A DNA stretch of 64,000 nt from Bacteroidales bacterium UBA6397 (GTDB taxonomy: Bacteria > Bacteroidota > Bacteroidia > Bacteroidales > UBA932), in the NCBI GenBank assembly GCA_002439875.1, contig DJQB01000033.1:1-64000 (forward strand), read 5' to 3'. Made by a program: the position numbers and the translations under genes. Shown here one piece after another: positions 18,615 to 27,610 of this stretch (position 1 is the first letter of the stretch; the number at the start of each line of letters is the position of its first letter). The notes under the pieces are model-generated. The model had not been told where the DNA came from. It did not search any database and saw only the letters and a program-made list of their open reading frames with translations.

Positions 18615-20584
18615 GACTGTTTCTGACCATTCCGTTACTCATGCTATCCATTTTGGCTTCAGCGCAGCCATCGGTGAGAGTGGATTCTCCCGACGGATCG
18701 ATCGGCATCATGTTCCGCACCGTGAAAGGGCAGCTTGAGTACCGCATCACCCATAAGGGGAAAACACTGATCGAAGATTCAGCGATCAGTATCGTCATGG
18801 ATGACGCCACACTGGGAGCCGAAGCAAAACTTGGCAAGGTGACCAGAAGAAAAGGCGTTGAGGAATATTCACTTCCTGTGGGGAAATGCAGTCACGTCCG
18901 CAGTGAGTACAAAGAAACAACAATAGACGTGGTCAATCCGAACAAGAACTTTGACATGTGCTTGCAGGTCAAGGCGTTCAACGATGCCGTAGCTTTCCGG
19001 AACATCATCCGAAAACGTAATGGAGACAAGGCTCTTAACATAAAAAACGAGATTCTTGAGATCAGACCCGAAGGGAATCCGATGGCAAGCGCGCTGTTCG
19101 TTTCCGGTTTCATAAACTCGCATGAAGGGCCATATACCAGAAAAAGGCTCGGCGATCTGGACTCCGGCAAACTCATAGACATGCCTCTTACGCTTGAATT
19201 CGAAGACGGGACATTCGCCGCCGTCACAGAGGCGAATCTTGTGGATTACGCCGGAATGTACCTCATCAAGGATAAGGGGAAACTTACAAGCCACTTGTCT
19301 CCAAGACTTGACAAACCGGAATACTGCGTGATGCTTGACTCCGTCTGCACAACCCCGTGGAGGGTGTTCATGATCAGCGACAGAATCGAGACACTGATGG
19401 AAAGCACCGTGCTGACAAGCCTGTGCGAGCCTTGCAAGATAGAGGACACCTCGTGGCTGAAGCCCGGAAAAACGACATTCCTATGGTGGAATGACACGGA
19501 AGTTCCCGACACGACATTCCAGCCTGGCAACAACTTCCTGACAAACAAGTACTACATAGACTTCGCGGCTGACAACGGTCTTGAGTATCATTCCGTCTAT
19601 GGCTACGCCGACATGCCTTGGTACTATGACGACGGCCCAGGATTCGGCCTTGCCGGACCGAACGCGGACCCTACCAGACCAGTCCCCCTCCTGGACTTCA
19701 AAGCGGTGTGTGAATATGCCCGGTCACGCGGCGTTGACATACACGTATGGCTGAACTGGGCGGCATTGTACAAGAATATCGATGAGATATTCACAAAATT
19801 CAATGAATGGGGCGTGAAAGGCATGATGGTGGATTTCATGAACAGGGATGACCAGGAGATGATAACCATCCAGGAGACCATTCTACGCAAAGCCGCCGAA
19901 CACAGACTGTTCATTCAGTTCCATGGGGCAAGCAAGCCGTCAGGCCTCTCCAGAACATACCCCAACGAGTTCACCCGGGAAGGCACACTGAACTATGAAG
20001 TCTATAAATGGGACAATGAAAGGCAGATGGGAGCGGACCACGACATAATTATGCCTTTCACTAGACTTCTGGCCGGTCCCGCGGACTACCACCTAGGAGG
20101 ATTCCGCTCTGTTCCTGAGAAAGACTATGTGGTGCATTACTCCCGTCCTCTGGTGACCAGCACAAGATGCCACATGTTGGCCATGTATCTGGTTCTGGAG
20201 AGCTATCTGAACATGATTTGCGACTATCCTGAGGCCTACAAGGGCCAGCCGGGATTCGAGTTCCTGAAGGAAGTGCCCACCGTATGGGACGAGACCAAAG
20301 TCCTGAAGGCCAAGGTTGCCGAATATGTCGTCACCGCAAGAAGAAAAGGGATAGACTGGTACGTCGGATGCATCAACAACACTACCGAACGGACGATAGA
20401 CATCAATTTCAACTTTCTGGAAGACGGGGAACACTCCCTCGAGCTGCTGAAAGACGCGGACGACACAGACACAAACCCGAACCATCTCGAATCATCCGTC
20501 ATGGATGTCACAAAAGATAGCAGCATAACAGTAAGGCTCGCTTCATCGGGCGGCACCGTTATAAAACTTTCCCGAAAACATTAA
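18611..20584 (+). CDS. GH97 glycoside hydrolase
   Basis: A 657-residue secreted GH97 enzyme (signal peptide ending ILASAQ). Visible are the N-terminal super-sandwich (VRVDSPDGSIGIMF, ending near FWMISDR-type VFMISDRIETLM) and a barrel with KYYIDFAADNGLEYHSVYG, VHVWLNW-type HVWLNWAALY and VKGMMVDFMNRDDQEM. An Asp in the VDF position suggests the retaining branch, which includes alpha-galactosidases and beta-L-arabinopyranosidases, rather than the inverting SusB branch. The ATG at 18611 overlaps the preceding stop. Its substrate in a D-arabinan locus is not obvious; it may remove a side group or another sugar at the galactan junction. Confidence 0.88.
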   Translation: MRLFLTIPLLMLSILASAQPSVRVDSPDGSIGIMFRTVKGQLEYRITHKGKTLIEDSAISIVMDDATLGAEAKLGKVTRRKGVEEYSLPVGKCSHVRSEYKETTIDVVNPNKNFDMCLQVKAFNDAVAFRNIIRKRNGDKALNIKNEILEIRPEGNPMASALFVSGFINSHEGPYTRKRLGDLDSGKLIDMPLTLEFEDGTFAAVTEANLVDYAGMYLIKDKGKLTSHLSPRLDKPEYCVMLDSVCTTPWRVFMISDRIETLMESTVLTSLCEPCKIEDTSWLKPGKTTFLWWNDTEVPDTTFQPGNNFLTNKYYIDFAADNGLEYHSVYGYADMPWYYDDGPGFGLAGPNADPTRPVPLLDFKAVCEYARSRGVDIHVWLNWAALYKNIDEIFTKFNEWGVKGMMVDFMNRDDQEMITIQETILRKAAEHRLFIQFHGASKPSGLSRTYPNEFTREGTLNYEVYKWDNERQMGADHDIIMPFTRLLAGPADYHLGGFRSVPEKDYVVHYSRPLVTSTRCHMLAMYLVLESYLNMICDYPEAYKGQPGFEFLKEVPTVWDETKVLKAKVAEYVVTARRKGIDWYVGCINNTTERTIDINFNFLEDGEHSLELLKDADDTDTNPNHLESSVMDVTKDSSITVRLASSGGTVIKLSRKH

Positions 20585-20594
20585 AATATTCAAT

Positions 20595-23117
20595 ATGAGA
20601 AGAATATTGACCACCATAATGCTTGTCACCATCGGGTGCTCAAGTTTTGCCAGAGAGTACAACAAAGGCTTTGCCGGAGAGGAACTCAGCCACATCGCAT
20701 TCCCGATAGGCGGACTGGGCTCCGGAATGTTCTGCATCGAAGGGACAGGAGCCATATCCAACCTGTCGTTTCATCATTACCCCGAACTGTTCCATGAGCC
20801 TTGCACATTCGCGGCGATTCATATTGACGGAGCGCCTGATGGAACGAAAGTGCTTGAAGCCAATGTCCCTGACTACAAGATATTCGGAAGAAGGGAAGGT
20901 GGCATGGGTGTAGGCGGAACGACATGGGGATTGCCAAGATTTGACGAGGGGCGCTTCAAAGCAAGATTCCCTTTTGCGAATATATCCCTGAGCGACAACG
21001 ACATTCCACTGGAAGTTGACATCACAGCATGGAACCCTTTCATCCCTGGTGACGAGGATAATTCAGGACTTCCGGTGGGAGGGTTAGAATATTCCTTTAA
21101 GAACACATCCTCTGAGTGTGTGAACGCTGTGTTTTCCTTCAACACAAGGAATTTCATGTGGAGAAGCAACGATGCCGAATCCCCTATCACAAAAATGTCG
21201 AATGGTTTTGTGCTGAACCAGAATCCCGTTCCGAACATGGTTGACGCTGAAGGTCATTGTGCCATATTCACGGATGAGGCGAATGCCGTCGTTGATTATT
21301 GCTGGTTCAGAGGTGGATGGTTTGATCCGCTCACGATGGCCTGGAACAAGGTTTCCTCTGGAGATGTGACACCTAATGAGCCGGCATCAAGCGCTCCGGG
21401 AGCGTCCTTGTTCGTTCCTTTCAGCCTCAAGCCCAGAGAATCCAAGACTGTTCATTTGTACATAGCTTGGTACGTGCCGACCTCGATCCACCGCATAGGG
21501 CCTGACGCCGAGACGGACAACGACCGAGGAGATTACTACAACGCGGATGACTATAAGGACTATCCTGAACGGTACGAGCCTTGGTACAGCAGGAGGTTCT
21601 CCTCCGTCTCTGATGTCGCCTCATACTGGCTTGCAAACTACCCGAACTTGAGAGAGGCGACTGAGAAATTCACCGACACATTCTATGACTCCACACTTCC
21701 AGAAGAGGTTGTGGAGGCGATCGCCGACAATCTTACCATCCTGAAATCCACCACGGTCATGCGTCAGCACGACGGCAGGCTATGGGTATGGGAAGGCAGC
21801 GGTGATAACTGGGGAAGTTGCCACGGCTCATGCACCCATGTGTGGAATTACGCCCAGGCGATTCCTCACCTTTTCCCAAGAATGGAAAGAAGCCTCAGGG
21901 AAACGGAACTCCTTGTTGATCAGAACAAGGACGGGCATCAGGTTTTTCGGGCAAACATCCCTATCCGCCCCGTAAAACACGATTTCCATTCAGCGGCGGA
22001 CGGGCAACTCGGAGGAATCATGAAAGTTTACCGCGAATGGAGGATAAGCGGAGACAATGACTGGATACGCTTCCTGTATCCTCAGATCAAGAAAAGCATG
22101 GATTACTGCATCCGCACTTGGGACCCATACGAAAAAGGCGCATTGGAGGAACCTCACCACAACACGTACGACATCGAATTCTGGGGGCCGGACGGAATGT
22201 GTACCAGTTTCTACGTCGGAGCGTTGAACAGTATCGTCCACATTGGTGAATTCCTCGGAGAAGACACTTCACGGTACAGAGATCTGTTAAGGAAATCTCT
22301 CAAGTTCATGAACGACGAACTCTGGAACGGCGAGTATTTCATCCAGAAAATCCGTTGGAAAGGGCTGAAGGCGGAAGATCCGACCTCGGCGCAGTCATTC
22401 CACAGCGGCTATTCCGACGAGGCCCGCAAAGTCCTTGAGAAAGAAGGACCGAAATATCAATATGGTGACGGATGCCTTTCCGACGGAATAATTGGTGGCT
22501 GGATGTCCATGGTGTGCGGTCTGGAGGAGCCGTTCGGCAAAGAAAAGGTGACCGGGCATCTTAATTCCGTATACAAATACAATCTCAAACATGACCTCAG
22601 GGATCACGCCAATCCTCAAAGACCGGGATACGCTGTCGGCGATGATGGCGGACTTCTCCTGTGCACCTGGCCGAAAGGCGGAAAGCTCAGTCTTCCGTTC
22701 GTCTACAGCGATGAGGTCTGGACAGGAATAGAGTTTCAGGTGGCGGCACACCTCATGTTCGAAGGTGAGGTCGAGAAAGGACTCGACATTGTCAGAACCT
22801 GCCTTGACCGGTACGACGGGACTCGGCGCAATCCTTACAATGAATATGAATGCGGATCCTGGTACGCAAGAGCCTTGTCCAGCTACAGTCTGCTCCAGGC
22901 TCTGACCGGCATCCGCTTCGATGCTGTGACCGGGACATTGTTCATCGATTCACGTATAGGAAATGATTTCAGGTCTTTCTTCTCAGCTGAAGGTTGGTAC
23001 GGCACCATAGGGCTTGAAAAAGGAAAGCCTTTCGTAAAGGTGAGCAAAGGAGACGCTAGGATAAACAAATGCATGGTCAACGGCCGCAAATTGAACGTTA
23101 AATTCCTCGCGGACTGA
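20595..23117 (+). CDS. GH116 glycosidase, candidate exo-beta-D-arabinofuranosidase
   Basis: An 840-residue secreted protein with the two-domain GH116 architecture: an N-terminal GBA2-type beta domain (HIAFPIGGLGSGMFCIEGTG) and an (alpha/alpha)6 barrel. HNTYDIEFWGPDGMC holds the expected nucleophile Glu, and GCLSDGIIGGWMS the expected acid/base Asp. Characterised GH116 enzymes include beta-glucosidases, glucosylceramidases and an exo-beta-D-arabinofuranosidase that trims the terminal beta-D-Araf of mycobacterial arabinan. With GH172 and GH183 next door the last activity is favoured. Last gene of the rightward operon, followed by a terminator-like hairpin. Confidence 0.88.
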   Translation: MRRILTTIMLVTIGCSSFAREYNKGFAGEELSHIAFPIGGLGSGMFCIEGTGAISNLSFHHYPELFHEPCTFAAIHIDGAPDGTKVLEANVPDYKIFGRREGGMGVGGTTWGLPRFDEGRFKARFPFANISLSDNDIPLEVDITAWNPFIPGDEDNSGLPVGGLEYSFKNTSSECVNAVFSFNTRNFMWRSNDAESPITKMSNGFVLNQNPVPNMVDAEGHCAIFTDEANAVVDYCWFRGGWFDPLTMAWNKVSSGDVTPNEPASSAPGASLFVPFSLKPRESKTVHLYIAWYVPTSIHRIGPDAETDNDRGDYYNADDYKDYPERYEPWYSRRFSSVSDVASYWLANYPNLREATEKFTDTFYDSTLPEEVVEAIADNLTILKSTTVMRQHDGRLWVWEGSGDNWGSCHGSCTHVWNYAQAIPHLFPRMERSLRETELLVDQNKDGHQVFRANIPIRPVKHDFHSAADGQLGGIMKVYREWRISGDNDWIRFLYPQIKKSMDYCIRTWDPYEKGALEEPHHNTYDIEFWGPDGMCTSFYVGALNSIVHIGEFLGEDTSRYRDLLRKSLKFMNDELWNGEYFIQKIRWKGLKAEDPTSAQSFHSGYSDEARKVLEKEGPKYQYGDGCLSDGIIGGWMSMVCGLEEPFGKEKVTGHLNSVYKYNLKHDLRDHANPQRPGYAVGDDGGLLLCTWPKGGKLSLPFVYSDEVWTGIEFQVAAHLMFEGEVEKGLDIVRTCLDRYDGTRRNPYNEYECGSWYARALSSYSLLQALTGIRFDAVTGTLFIDSRIGNDFRSFFSAEGWYGTIGLEKGKPFVKVSKGDARINKCMVNGRKLNVKFLAD

Positions 23118-23228
23118 TGAAGTCACCGAACTTTCCCGCGCTCACGAAGCCCCGAAGACCTTCTGACCGAGCTCTGGATCCCGATCGCATAGGCAAACGC
23201 ACATCAGATTTACCTTCTTCTATCATGG

Positions 23229-23264
23229 CCAGTCCCGCCCCCTCACCACGGCAGGGCTGGTTTT
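23229..23264 (+). terminator. Probable intrinsic terminator of the glycosidase operon
   Basis: CCAGTCCCGCC (23229-23239) pairs with GGCAGGGCTGG (23250-23260) with one mismatch and one G-U pair around a 10-nt loop, and is followed by TTTTAAT. It lies about 110 bp after the GH116 stop codon. Confidence 0.65.
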
Positions 23265-23319
23265 AATGGTCATTGCCGTGGAGGCTAAACCACTAATATT
23301 CAAAGGAAACGAAAGAGCT

Positions 23320-23388
23320 ACTCCCACTCGTTACGGGCAGAAGCAGAGGCTAGTAAAACATTCATTTACAGATTGTTATCCTCCACAG
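23320..23388. repeat. Dispersed ~69-bp repeat, copy 1
   Basis: This segment aligns without gaps to 44152-44220. Shared blocks are ACTCCC at the left end and, 40 bp in, ATTCATTTACA followed by a GTTnnCCTCCAC block. The right part (29 bp) is about 24/29 identical, the left part is more diverged. It lies in a 514-bp gene-free stretch (23118-23631) that otherwise holds the terminator at 23229, a weak inverted match GTGGAGG (23278-23284) to CCTCCAC (23380-23386), and the ATPase promoter region. Confidence 0.55.
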
Positions 23389-23548
23389 ACTCATTTACCG
23401 TTGAGTCTATGACATGGCTTGCAGAGACACCGGGTGTTGATGTCTGCTGAGAAAAGAGGTCGATTCGACAAGTTAATTACCGAAACGGACGGTGGAAGTA
23501 TGTGGGCCAGAGAGTAGGAGACCTGTAAAGACGCCGTAAAGGATAATC

Positions 23549-23611
23549 GTGCGGAATGTTGTAAAAACCTAAGATTCCGCACAGTTATCCCAAATAATAT
23601 TCATACTTTTG
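23549..23611 (+). promoter_or_regulatory. Hairpin and -7 promoter element before the ATPase pseudogene
   Basis: GTGCGGAAT (23549-23557) and ATTCCGCAC (23574-23582) form a perfect 9-bp inverted repeat with a 16-nt loop. TACTTTTG (23604-23611) matches the -7 consensus TAnnTTTG 21 bp before the start codon. The inverted repeat covers the region where a -33 element would lie, so it could be an operator or the end of an upstream element. Confidence 0.5.
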
Positions 23612-23631
23612 CAGAAAGGAAACACTCCATT

Positions 23632-24584
23632 ATGTTTATAGGCAGAAAGAAAGAATTGGCCGAGCTCCGAGACACGCTGAACGCAGAGTCCTCTAGATTT
23701 ATCGCTGTTTATGGCAGGCGCAGAGTCGGCAAGACATTACTTATAAAAGAAGCTTTCGGCAAAAAGATCTCATCTCATTATGCCGGAGTATATAATGTGA
23801 CCAAGCGGAAACAACTCTTGAATTTCTGTCTGGCATTGAAAAACTCCGGAATGGCAGACTTCCCTATTCCCGAAAATTGGGTCTCCGCATTCGATCTGCT
23901 TGGGAGTTATCTGGACAGCATCAAAACGGGAAAAAAGTCGTGTTTCTTGACGACGTACCGTGGATGGACACGCCTAAGTCAGACTATCTTCCGGCATTGA
24001 AGCACTTTTGGAACAACTGGGCCGCACTCAGGAATGACATTATCCTGATAATCTGCGGATCCGCCACTTCTTGGATTGTGAAGAAAGTCTTCAGAAACAA
24101 GGGCGGACTGCATAATAGATTGTCATTCAAAATCAATCTTAAACCGTTCACACTGAAAGAATGTGAGAAATATTCCAAAGCGGCCGGGTTGGTGATGACC
24201 AGATTCCAAAAACTTGAGGCATACATGATTCTTGGCGGAGTTCCTTACTACTGGAGTTTCCTTAATAAAGGAGTAAGTCTGGCGAAAAACATTGACAATA
24301 TGTTTTTTGCTGAAGACGCGAAACTTGACGGGGAATTTTCTGAACTCTACGCCGCATTGTTCAAGAATCCGGATCCCTATGTAGCCGTCGTGGAGCAACT
24401 TGCGGGAAAATCATACGGAATGACAAGGGATGATCTTCTCGAAAAGCTGTCACTAAGCGACGGTGGCAAACTTTCCTCAATTCTGGAAGACCTCGTAAAT
24501 TGCGGGTTCATACGCAAATACAACAAGATAGGTTCAAAGACCAAGAACGCTTTGTACCAGCTTATTGACTGCTACACTATTTAG
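23632..24584 (+). pseudogene. AAA ATPase (archaeal-type ATPase/DUF234 family), frameshifted and 3'-truncated
   Basis: The reading frame from 23632 carries MFIGRKKELAELRDTL and the Walker A motif YGRRRVGKTLL, then runs out at 24000. The continuation lies in the -1 frame and includes the Walker B segment VVFLDDVPW, sensor-like IICGSATSW and DUF234-type YQLIDCYTI, where it stops abruptly although family members continue about 100 residues further. The switch falls in a run of six A at 23931-23936 that forms the heptamer A AAA AAG in the phase used by programmed -1 frameshift sites. An A7 to A6 contraction is the simplest cause. The last bases abut the next gene, so the 3' end was probably lost by deletion. 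Confidence 0.75.
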
Positions 24585-24588
24585 GAAT

Positions 24589-25902
24589 ATGTCAGACGCG
24601 ACATTCGAGAAGACCCTGACCCTCGGGGACGCCATCCGCCTTTCCGGGCCAATGGCTTTCAACATCATGCTGAAACCGGCAGGCTCGCTCTGCAACCTGG
24701 ACTGCAAATATTGCTACTACCTCGACAAGGCCGGGATCTACGGCGGCAAGGAGCCGCGCATGAGCGAAGCGATGCTGGAAAAGGTGGTTCAGGAATATAT
24801 CAGCGCGAACGGCGTGCCGGAGGTGACCTTCAACTGGCACGGCGGCGAACCGCTGGTGCTGGGGTTGGACTTCTACCGAAAGGCCCTTGAATATGAGCGT
24901 AAATATGCCGGGGAGAAGGTCATCCACAACACCATCCAGACCAACGGCACCCTTCTCAACCGCGAATGGGCAAGATTCTTCCATGATAATGATTTTCTTG
25001 TGGGAATATCCCTGGACGGCCCCAAGGACATTCACGACAGGTACCGTAAGGACAAGGGTGGCTTCCCGACCTTCGACAGGGTGATGAGCGGGTTGAATAT
25101 TCTTAAAGGGGAAGGGGTTGAGTTCAACACGATGTCCACGGTGAACCATGCCAGCGAAGGCCGGGGGTTGGAAACTTACATATTCTTAAAAGAGGCCGGC
25201 AGCGGCTTCATGCAGTTCATGCCGGTCGTGGAGCATGTCAAGTACCCGCTGAACGGGGCGGGCAAGCCGGACAAGAAGAAACGGCCTTACATCGTTGACC
25301 CCAAAACCGACGGAGCTGTCATTGCACCGTGGTCGGTGAGTGACATCGGTTTCGGTCGATTCCTCTGTGACATATTCGATTATTGGGTCCGCAACGATGT
25401 AGGACGCTATTTCGTCACCAACTTCGATGCGACCCTTGCCAACTGGGTCGGTGAGATGCCGGGAACCTGCACCTTCGCCCAGACCTGCGGTGGCAATTCC
25501 GTCATCGAACACAACGGAGATCTCTACCCTTGCGACCATTTCGTTTATAGTGACTATCTTCTGGGCAACATCACCAACAAGTCCATCGCTGAGATAATGC
25601 GTTCCGACAAGCAGACAGCCTTCGGAATCGACAAGCGCAACAAGCTGCCCACCAAGTGCTTACGATGCGAATGGCTTTTCGCCTGCAACGGAGAATGCCC
25701 CAAGCACCGGTTCAACACCTACGAGTCCCGCCAGGCTCGTGGCGGTGCACGGATTGAGACCGGCCTTAACGCCCTCTGCGCTGGCTTCCAGATGTTTTTC
25801 AGCCACGTCGCCCCCTATATGGACTACATGAAAGACCTCCTGTCCCGCAAGATGTCCCCCGCCTACGTCATCGCCTGGGCCAGAGCCCGATCTATCAAAT
25901 AG
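24589..25902 (+). CDS. Anaerobic sulfatase-maturating radical SAM enzyme (anSME)
   Basis: About 437 residues from the ATG at 24589, which lies inside GAATATG. The radical SAM motif is CNLDCKYC (Cys 35, 39, 42). The C-terminal SPASM cysteines are visible as TFAQTCGGNSVIEHNGDLYPCDHFVYSD-type spacing and CLRCEWLFACNGECPKHRF. Such enzymes convert Cys or Ser of sulfatases to formylglycine in the cytoplasm. No sulfatase gene is in the window, so its partner is elsewhere. The gene is richer in G+C than the ATPase genes around it. Confidence 0.92.
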   Translation: MSDATFEKTLTLGDAIRLSGPMAFNIMLKPAGSLCNLDCKYCYYLDKAGIYGGKEPRMSEAMLEKVVQEYISANGVPEVTFNWHGGEPLVLGLDFYRKALEYERKYAGEKVIHNTIQTNGTLLNREWARFFHDNDFLVGISLDGPKDIHDRYRKDKGGFPTFDRVMSGLNILKGEGVEFNTMSTVNHASEGRGLETYIFLKEAGSGFMQFMPVVEHVKYPLNGAGKPDKKKRPYIVDPKTDGAVIAPWSVSDIGFGRFLCDIFDYWVRNDVGRYFVTNFDATLANWVGEMPGTCTFAQTCGGNSVIEHNGDLYPCDHFVYSDYLLGNITNKSIAEIMRSDKQTAFGIDKRNKLPTKCLRCEWLFACNGECPKHRFNTYESRQARGGARIETGLNALCAGFQMFFSHVAPYMDYMKDLLSRKMSPAYVIAWARARSIK

Positions 25903-25988
25903 CATAGGACAAGCGGGTACGTAGGGCAATTGCCCATAGAAATATATTCAAATAGACATCCGTCTCAGAAAAAGTCATAATCAAAACG

Positions 25989-27275
25989 TCAGTCTTTCAG
26001 ACAGCCGATAGGGACAACCCACACTCCGTCCGGGCGTTGAAAAGCGTATGGAGAAAGGCCGGTCAACACCATCATAAAAGATGGTTCCGGCATTTTGGTC
26101 GTGTCTATCTTATTCCTCAAAGCCAACAGCGAACGCGCTCCAGCCTCTATGTTCTCATTCCCTCCAATCTTGATCTCGACAAGACCATACTTCCCGCTTC
26201 TCAAATGTACAACGGAATCACATTCCAGACCGTCCTTGTCACGATAATGGTAAACATTCCCGTTCAAGGCATCAGCATAGACTCTCAAATCCCTGACAGC
26301 CATTGTCTCGAACAAAAGTCCGAATGTTTCCAAATCGTTGATGAGATCATCCGGGCCGACACCCAAAGCGGCCACCGCAATTGACGGATCGACAAAATAC
26401 CGTGTGTCCGTGGTACGGATAGCGGTTTTGGATCGCAGATTGGGATTCCAAGTGTGCATATCCTCAATGACGAATATCTTCCTGAAAACATCAAGATAGT
26501 CGTCTATGGTCTTCTCGCTCATAGAATCAGTCTCGTTAGACTGCATATCACTGCGTATCTTAGACAATGACACCTGTGTCCCCTGATGCCTGGAGTAGGA
26601 CCGAAGCAGACGCCTGGCTTTCTCACTGTCACGTTTAACCTTATCCACACGGTTGATATCCACTTCTGTAACTGACTGATAATAATCAAAGGCACGTCCG
26701 AGTGAAACATTTGGCCGCTGAAGCGTTGCCTTCGGCCACCCTCCGCGACATACTAAATATGCCAACTGTTCGAGGTTCATCTCTCCAGCCTCCACAGGCG
26801 ACACCCCACCGTTGAACAAATCTCCAAGGCTGATGTTTCCTTCAGAATCTCCAGACTCCCATAGTGACATCGGTCGCATTTTCAATCTGGAGATTCTTCC
26901 TGTTCCCGAATGACTGAACGCCTCTTCATCCTCATCATTGGTAACCGGTACAGAAGATCCGGTAAGAATGAACTGTCCATCTTCCTTCCTATGGTCACAC
27001 TCGAACCTTACACTGTCCCAAAGTGAAGGAGCGACCTGCCACTCATCAATAAGACGCGGTGTTTTCCCTTTCAGAAGAATCTCAGGATTCATACTTGCCA
27101 ACTGAATATTCATATGGCGTCTCTTAGGGTCGTTCATATACAGAATACTTCCGGCCTGATGCTCAGCCGTAGTCGTCTTGCCACACCATTTCGCGCCTTC
27201 TATTAACACCGCCCCCATTCCTTCCAGTTTCTCTGAAAGGATTCTATCCGCTATGCGTTTCTTGTATTCCACCAT
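25989..27275 (-). CDS. DUF4143-family P-loop ATPase
   Basis: A 428-residue AAA_14/DUF4143 protein. Walker A is EGAKWCGKTTTAE, a Walker B-type strand is RLIDEWQ, sensor 1 is ILTGSS. The C-terminal part (LINDLETFGLLFETMAVRDLRVYA, then YHYRDKDGLECDSVVHL and YGLVEIKIGG) has the DUF4143 nuclease-like fold signature. Function of the family is not established; members are abundant in Bacteroidales and vary between strains. Upstream of its start are three 23-bp tandem repeats. Confidence 0.9.
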   Translation of the reverse strand: MVEYKKRIADRILSEKLEGMGAVLIEGAKWCGKTTTAEHQAGSILYMNDPKRRHMNIQLASMNPEILLKGKTPRLIDEWQVAPSLWDSVRFECDHRKEDGQFILTGSSVPVTNDEDEEAFSHSGTGRISRLKMRPMSLWESGDSEGNISLGDLFNGGVSPVEAGEMNLEQLAYLVCRGGWPKATLQRPNVSLGRAFDYYQSVTEVDINRVDKVKRDSEKARRLLRSYSRHQGTQVSLSKIRSDMQSNETDSMSEKTIDDYLDVFRKIFVIEDMHTWNPNLRSKTAIRTTDTRYFVDPSIAVAALGVGPDDLINDLETFGLLFETMAVRDLRVYADALNGNVYHYRDKDGLECDSVVHLRSGKYGLVEIKIGGNENIEAGARSLLALRNKIDTTKMPEPSFMMVLTGLSPYAFQRPDGVWVVPIGCLKD

Positions 27276-27322
27276 AAACTATTCGTTTTTAATCAAGCAC
27301 AAATATAGCACAAATTAATAGC

Positions 27323-27391
27323 ACTTCCGAATTTGGCGGATTTTCACTTCCAGATTCGGCGGACTTTTACTTCCGAATTCGGCGGACTATA
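27323..27391. repeat. Three tandem 23-bp repeats upstream of the DUF4143 ATPase gene
   Basis: Units begin at 27323, 27346 and 27369 with the pattern ACTTCCRRATTYGGCGGA followed by a T-rich or TA tail, and exact period 23 (about two helical turns). They lie 48-116 bp upstream of the leftward ATPase gene, consistent with an operator array. The rest of the 335-bp interval 27276-27610 contains the small ORF at 27413-27544. Confidence 0.7.
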
Positions 27392-27412
27392 TCCAGTTCA
27401 GAACCGGAACAC

Positions 27413-27544
27413 TCAGGAGTCAAAGTCCGAGTTCTCAAGGCCCTTGGCGGAGTGGTTTTCCTTGCCGCGTTGGAAGAACCAGTCGCTGAAACTCCCTCCC
27501 AAAGCGGCTTCGTTTATGATCTGCCGGTCAGCGGAAACATCCAT
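27413..27544 (-). CDS. Small ORF of 43 codons, copy A of a microprotein-like pair
   Basis: ATG at 27544, stop at 27413-27415. The C-terminal half reads DWFFQRGKENHSAK then GLENSDFDS. It matches the small ORF at 28859-28972 over about 24 residues, and of the codon differences in that stretch four are synonymous and one changes Gly to Ser. This pattern suggests coding constraint, or alternatively that both are recent remnants of the 3' end of one gene. No known family was recognised. Confidence 0.4.
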   Translation of the reverse strand: MDVSADRQIINEAALGGSFSDWFFQRGKENHSAKGLENSDFDS

Positions 27545-27610
27545 GCCAAGGCACAGCCAGTTTTACATGGCAGATAGTTCACAATCATTCCTAGGTCATT
27601 TAGGCCAATT

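Noticed and set aside
27323..27391. Tandem 23-bp units as a CRISPR array
   Set aside because: The units are directly adjacent with no spacers, only three are present and there are no cas genes.
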